A DNA stretch of 64,000 nucleotides, taken from the NCBI GenBank assembly GCA_963662645.2, contig OY759762.1, positions 3,038,001 through 3,102,000 on the forward strand, given 5' to 3'. Every line of letters starts with the position of its first letter. The first letter of the stretch is position 1. A model generated the notes under the pieces. It saw only the letters and a program-made list of their open reading frames with translations. It had not been told where the DNA came from and ran no database searches. The translations under genes and the position numbers were made by a program. Positions 60,969 to 64,000 of this stretch are shown here, one piece after another. This DNA comes from Aldehydirespirator sp963662645 (lineage in GTDB: Bacteria > Actinomycetota > Acidimicrobiia > Acidimicrobiales > Aldehydirespiratoraceae).

Positions 60969-61115
60969 CAGCCATTCGCCACGCGTCGGGGGAGGACTGC
61001 GTCCGCGGCGGCCGGGCCCGGGCGGCAGCCATTCGCCACGCGTCGGGGGAGGGCTGCCTCGGCGGCGGCCGGGCCCGGGCGGCAGCTGTTCGCCACGCGT
61101 CCGGGGAGGACTGAG
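60969..61115 (+). repeat. 57-bp tandem repeat carrying the ribosome site of the beta subunit
   Basis: Units start at 60969, 61026 and 61083 with CAGCCATTCGCCACGCGTC or a close variant and contain GGGGGAGGACTG. The same GGAGGACTGA ends the alpha subunit gene. In the last unit GGGGAGGA is the Shine-Dalgarno of the beta subunit GTG at 61117. Confidence 0.85.
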
Positions 61116-61116
61116 G

Positions 61117-61770
61117 GTGGCACTGGACCGCTACGAGTGGCTGGGCCGGCTGGCGCAGCGCATCCCTGCCGACTGCCTGGTGATGTCCACCTACATCGGG
61201 GCGGTGTCGTTCGAATGGGCCCACCACACCGAGGAGCACCACCGCACCGCCCATCTCGGCCAGATGGGCGATGTGATCGGCATGGCGGTGGGCCTGGCGC
61301 TGGCCCTTCCCCATCGCAGGATCGTGTGCCTCGACGGCGACGGCTCGGTGCTGCTGGAGTTGGGCCAGCTGGTGGCCATGGGCGAGCACCAGCCCGACAA
61401 CCTGGTGGTGTTCGTGGTGGACAACGGCGTGTACGAGTCGATCGGCTGGAGCAGCCAGGGCCGCCGGCCCACCGCGACGGCCAACCGAGTCGATCTCGCC
61501 GCCATCGCGGCCGGATGCGGGGTGCCCTACACAGTGGACGTCACCGCCGAGGAAGAGCTCGACGCCGAGATCGAGCTGGCCTTCTCCCGCAACATGTGCA
61601 GCTTCATCAACGTCCGCACTCGCCCCGGCCACTGCCACGTGCGGCCTCGCCGCACCGACGGCATCGAGGACAAGTACCGCTTCGTGCGCTACGTCGAGCG
61701 CCTAGAGGGCATCTGGATCACCGGAGTCCCACCCCAAGACATCGCCCTCATGAAGGGCAGCAAGGAATAG
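61117..61770 (+). CDS. TPP-dependent decarboxylase, beta subunit
   Basis: A 217-residue subunit with the TPP/Mg motif GDGSVLLELGQLVAMG ... LVVFVVDNGVYES (GDG about 24 residues before N). AHLGQMGDVIGMAVGLALAL precedes it, as in sulfopyruvate decarboxylase beta chains. It functions with the alpha subunit upstream. GTG 61117, directly after GGGGAGGACTGAG, starts the domain; the open frame extending upstream is the repeat. Confidence 0.83.
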   Translation: MALDRYEWLGRLAQRIPADCLVMSTYIGAVSFEWAHHTEEHHRTAHLGQMGDVIGMAVGLALALPHRRIVCLDGDGSVLLELGQLVAMGEHQPDNLVVFVVDNGVYESIGWSSQGRRPTATANRVDLAAIAAGCGVPYTVDVTAEEELDAEIELAFSRNMCSFINVRTRPGHCHVRPRRTDGIEDKYRFVRYVERLEGIWITGVPPQDIALMKGSKE

Positions 61771-61779
61771 GAGAGCAGT

Positions 61780-62913
61780 CTACGAGGGGTCGGGGTCGGC
61801 GAGGCGGAGGTCGGCGAACTCTTGGGGGTTGCGGTCTCCGACCAGCACGTGCTGGCTGCCGGCGTGGATGTCGCGGAAGCAGCGCTGCAGCGGCCCGTCT
61901 CGCAGGGCCTCGGTGCCGCACCATTCGTAGAGGCTGCGGATCAGGGCCAGGCCCTCCTGGGTCACTAGCGTGGCCGACTGCTTGACGTTGGTGCCGAGCA
62001 CCGGGTCGCGGCCTGAGCCGGCCTCGGCCGCCTGCTCGGCCGTGCGGAAGGCCTGACGACACCAGGTCTCGGCCGCCTCGAAGCGCGACACCGCCATGGC
62101 GAACTCGTAGCGGAAGCGGGGATCCTCGGCGATGACCGACGGGGCGGCCATCCGGGCCCGGACCCTGGCGATGGCCACCGCCTCGTCGATGGCTCGCCGG
62201 ACGACTCCGATGGTCCAGCCCATGTGGCCGATCTCGGTGAGGATGATCACCCCGAGGTCGTACATGGGGCCGCCCCGGTACCTGGTGGGGGAGAAGAACT
62301 CGAAGGTGGCGTGGGCGGGCACGTCGGTGTCGATGCGGTAGTCGTACGACGCGGTGGCCCGCAGCCCCAGCACATCCCAGTTGCCGAGCACCTCCGCCGC
62401 GGCGCGGGGCATCATCATCAGGCGGAACTCGGCCTGCTCGCCCTCCGGCGGCGCGGTGAAGGCGCCGCCGCCGACCCAGTCGGCATGCGCGAGGCCCGAC
62501 CCGAAGCTGTACTGGCCGGTGAGCCGGAACCCGTCGCCGTTGGGCACTGCGGTGCCGTTGGGCGCGAACTGGCCGGCCACCACCGGCACGACTCCGCCCG
62601 CGAACATCTCGTCGGTGAAGCTGTCCGGGCAGTAGGCGCCGAAGAAGCAGGCGCCGGTCGCGCCGGCCATGAGGGACCAGCCGACGGAGCCGTCGGCGTA
62701 GGCCACCTCGGCGAACACGTCGAGGCAGTCGTCTATGGGCAGTTCGGCGCCGCCCACCGCCCGCGGCGACAAGGCGCCGTACAGGCCTGCCTCCAAGCAA
62801 GCGCTCACGACCTCCTGCGGCAACTCGGTCGCTCCGGTCCTCGCGGCAGCCGCTCCGGCCGCATCGATCGCCGAGCGCAGCTCGCTGGCTCGCTCCAGCA
62901 GTTCAGATCCCAT
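61780..62913 (-). CDS. Acyl-CoA dehydrogenase-fold flavoenzyme
   Basis: A 377-residue protein with the acyl-CoA dehydrogenase layout: a helical N-terminus (QEVVSACLEAGLYGALSPRA), a beta domain (FRLTGQYSFGSGLAHADWVG), and a helical C-terminal bundle with QRCFRDIHAGSQHVLVGDRN. The absence of a clear catalytic Glu and the SFGSG segment favour the flavin-dependent monooxygenase/indole-type branch over beta-oxidation enzymes. The substrate is unknown. It ends 9 nt after the TPP operon, convergent. The aminotransferase lies 10 nt upstream on the same strand. Confidence 0.8.
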   Translation of the reverse strand: MGSELLERASELRSAIDAAGAAAARTGATELPQEVVSACLEAGLYGALSPRAVGGAELPIDDCLDVFAEVAYADGSVGWSLMAGATGACFFGAYCPDSFTDEMFAGGVVPVVAGQFAPNGTAVPNGDGFRLTGQYSFGSGLAHADWVGGGAFTAPPEGEQAEFRLMMMPRAAAEVLGNWDVLGLRATASYDYRIDTDVPAHATFEFFSPTRYRGGPMYDLGVIILTEIGHMGWTIGVVRRAIDEAVAIARVRARMAAPSVIAEDPRFRYEFAMAVSRFEAAETWCRQAFRTAEQAAEAGSGRDPVLGTNVKQSATLVTQEGLALIRSLYEWCGTEALRDGPLQRCFRDIHAGSQHVLVGDRNPQEFADLRLADPDPS

Positions 62914-62923
62914 CCGCTCGGAG

Positions 62924-64000
62924 CTAGGAGACTGTTCGCAGCGACTCGGCCATGGTGTCCATGATGCGGCCGATCTCGTCGTCGGTGATCACCAGGGGCG
63001 GGCAGATGCCCAGCGCGTCGGTAAGGGGACGAACGACTACGCCTCGGCGCAGCATGTCGGCGCGCACGTCCGCGGGCGGGCGGTCCAGCACCGCGGCCTG
63101 CACTGCGCCGGTACCGCGGTACGACGCGATCAGACCGTCGGCGGCCAGCGCCTTGAGGCCCTCGACCAGTTTGCGGCCCACGTGGCGGGCCCGTTCGACC
63201 AATCCCTCGTCGGCGATGATCTCCAGGTTCTTGACCGCGGCTGCGGCTGCGGTGGGATGGCCCGAGTAGGTGTAGCCGGTGCGCAGCAGGAAGCCGGGCT
63301 CCTCGAGGTTCTCGCACACCCGCCGGCTCACGATCACGCCGCTGAGGGGCAGATAGCCGGACGTCACCCCCTTGGCGAAGGTCATCATGTCAGGCACCAC
63401 GTCGAAGGTCTGGGCCCCGAACCACTCACCCGTGCGCCCGAACCCGCAGATGACCTCATCGAGGATCATCAGGGCGCCGTGCTGGTCGCAAAGCCGCCGG
63501 ACCCCGGCCAAGTAGCCCTCGGGCGGCGGGTACACCCCGCCAGCGCCCTGCACCGGCTCGGTGATCACTGCGGCCACCCGCTCGCCGTGCTGGGCGAAGG
63601 TGGTGGCCATGGCCTCGATGTCGTCGTGGGGCACCTCCACGAAATGGGGGACCAGGTCGCCCCAGCCCTCCCGGTTGGGGGCGATGCCCTGGGCGGACGT
63701 CCCGCCGAAGTTGGTGCCGTGGTAGCCGTTGGTGCGGGTGATCACCACCTGCCGGTCGGCTTCGCCGTTGCGCTGGGCGTAGAGACGGGCAATCTTGAGC
63801 GCGGTGTCCACCGCCTCGGACCCGGAGCAGCCCAGGAACACCCGGCCGTCGGTCAGCGGAGAGCGCTCGGCGACCATTTCCGCGGCCCGGGCCGCGGGCG
63901 GGTTGGTGAACGGATCGAAGATGTTGTAGGCGGCCACTTCGCGCATCTGCGCGGCCACTGCGTCGGCCATCTCGGGGCGGCCGTGGCCGATCTGGCAGTA
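62924..64000 (-). CDS. Class III PLP aminotransferase, 5' end outside the window
   Basis: About 359 residues are visible of about 430-460. The frame is open to the window end: YCQIGHGRPEMADAVAAQM precedes the first internal Met. The PLP aspartate is in LMILDEVICGFGRTGEWFG and the PLP lysine in MMTFAKGVTSGYLP. This is the omega-amino-acid/taurine-pyruvate aminotransferase group. A link to the sulfopyruvate-type decarboxylase through taurine or sulfonate metabolism is tempting but unproven. It is probably cotranscribed with the flavoenzyme downstream. Confidence 0.88.
   Translation of the reverse strand, partial: YCQIGHGRPEMADAVAAQMREVAAYNIFDPFTNPPAARAAEMVAERSPLTDGRVFLGCSGSEAVDTALKIARLYAQRNGEADRQVVITRTNGYHGTNFGGTSAQGIAPNREGWGDLVPHFVEVPHDDIEAMATTFAQHGERVAAVITEPVQGAGGVYPPPEGYLAGVRRLCDQHGALMILDEVICGFGRTGEWFGAQTFDVVPDMMTFAKGVTSGYLPLSGVIVSRRVCENLEEPGFLLRTGYTYSGHPTAAAAAVKNLEIIADEGLVERARHVGRKLVEGLKALAADGLIASYRGTGAVQAAVLDRPPADVRADMLRRGVVVRPLTDALGICPPLVITDDEIGRIMDTMAESLRTVS

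Noticed and set aside
60568..61116. N-terminal extension of the TPP beta subunit
   Set aside because: The open frame runs through the alpha subunit and the 57-bp repeats; the domain starts at GTG 61117 with a good ribosome site.

Overview
The window is high-GC DNA (roughly two thirds G+C by eye) from an actinobacterium. The gene set (MttB-type methyltransferases, Rieske and dimethylglycine-dehydrogenase-like enzymes, an ATP-independent SulP carrier, many GTG starts, a UGA-decoding selenoprotein) suggests an uncultured, probably marine or host-associated Acidimicrobiia-like lineage. That taxonomic guess is inference; no marker gene here proves it.

Layout. 1-5.4 kb: malate dehydrogenase (cut by the window edge), a Fpg/Nei glycosylase, an SCP2-like protein, SulP transporter, fatty acid desaturase and a double-ACT protein. 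5.5-7.2 kb: an operon holding a UGSC-family selenoprotein with an in-frame UGA and a matching SECIS hairpin, plus a 346-residue companion. 7.4-13.3 kb: methylated-amine catabolism (MttB paralogue 1, Rieske oxygenase with a structured leader, FAD/GcvT demethylase). 13.3-29.8 kb: a defence island made of a 5'-truncated PLD/SNF2 helicase, a Phd/PIN toxin pair, a frameshifted N6-adenine methyltransferase, a low-GC STAND-type NTPase with twelve 42-residue TPRs, a cytosine methyltransferase plus GHKL-ATPase/nuclease operon, a stand-alone reverse transcriptase with a winged helix, and the remnant of a second cytosine methyltransferase. 29.9-41.3 kb: GFA protein, GMC oxidoreductase, O-acetylhomoserine sulfhydrylase, hydrolase, MFS transporter, and an oligopeptide-type ABC importer without its ATPases. 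41.4-47.8 kb: a minus-strand corrinoid methyltransferase operon (corrinoid protein, DUF1638 protein, virulence-factor-domain protein, pterin-binding methyltransferase, RACo-like activator, MttB paralogue 2). 48-52.2 kb: leuS and a YcaQ-type glycosylase. 52.3-54.5 kb: a patch of toxin-antitoxin modules, including a decayed hipBA and a remnant of a ycaQ 3' end. 54.6-64 kb: housekeeping and catabolic genes (NUDIX, lipoprotein, amidohydrolases, tag, two-subunit TPP decarboxylase, acyl-CoA-dehydrogenase-like enzyme, class III aminotransferase cut by the window end) with a molybdopterin-oxidoreductase remnant.

Three genome-scale habits stand out. First, fourteen genes start 6-9 nt after a TANNNT box, which points to widespread leaderless transcription and fixes several starts. 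Second, many genes have their own 3' end, often including the stop codon, copied as short tandem repeats into the following intergenic space; related expansions occur in frame inside three enzymes. Third, a family of 45-nt AATTGGCAGC/GCTGCCARTT hairpins sits in intergenic regions. No tRNA, rRNA, CRISPR array, insertion sequence or prophage was found.
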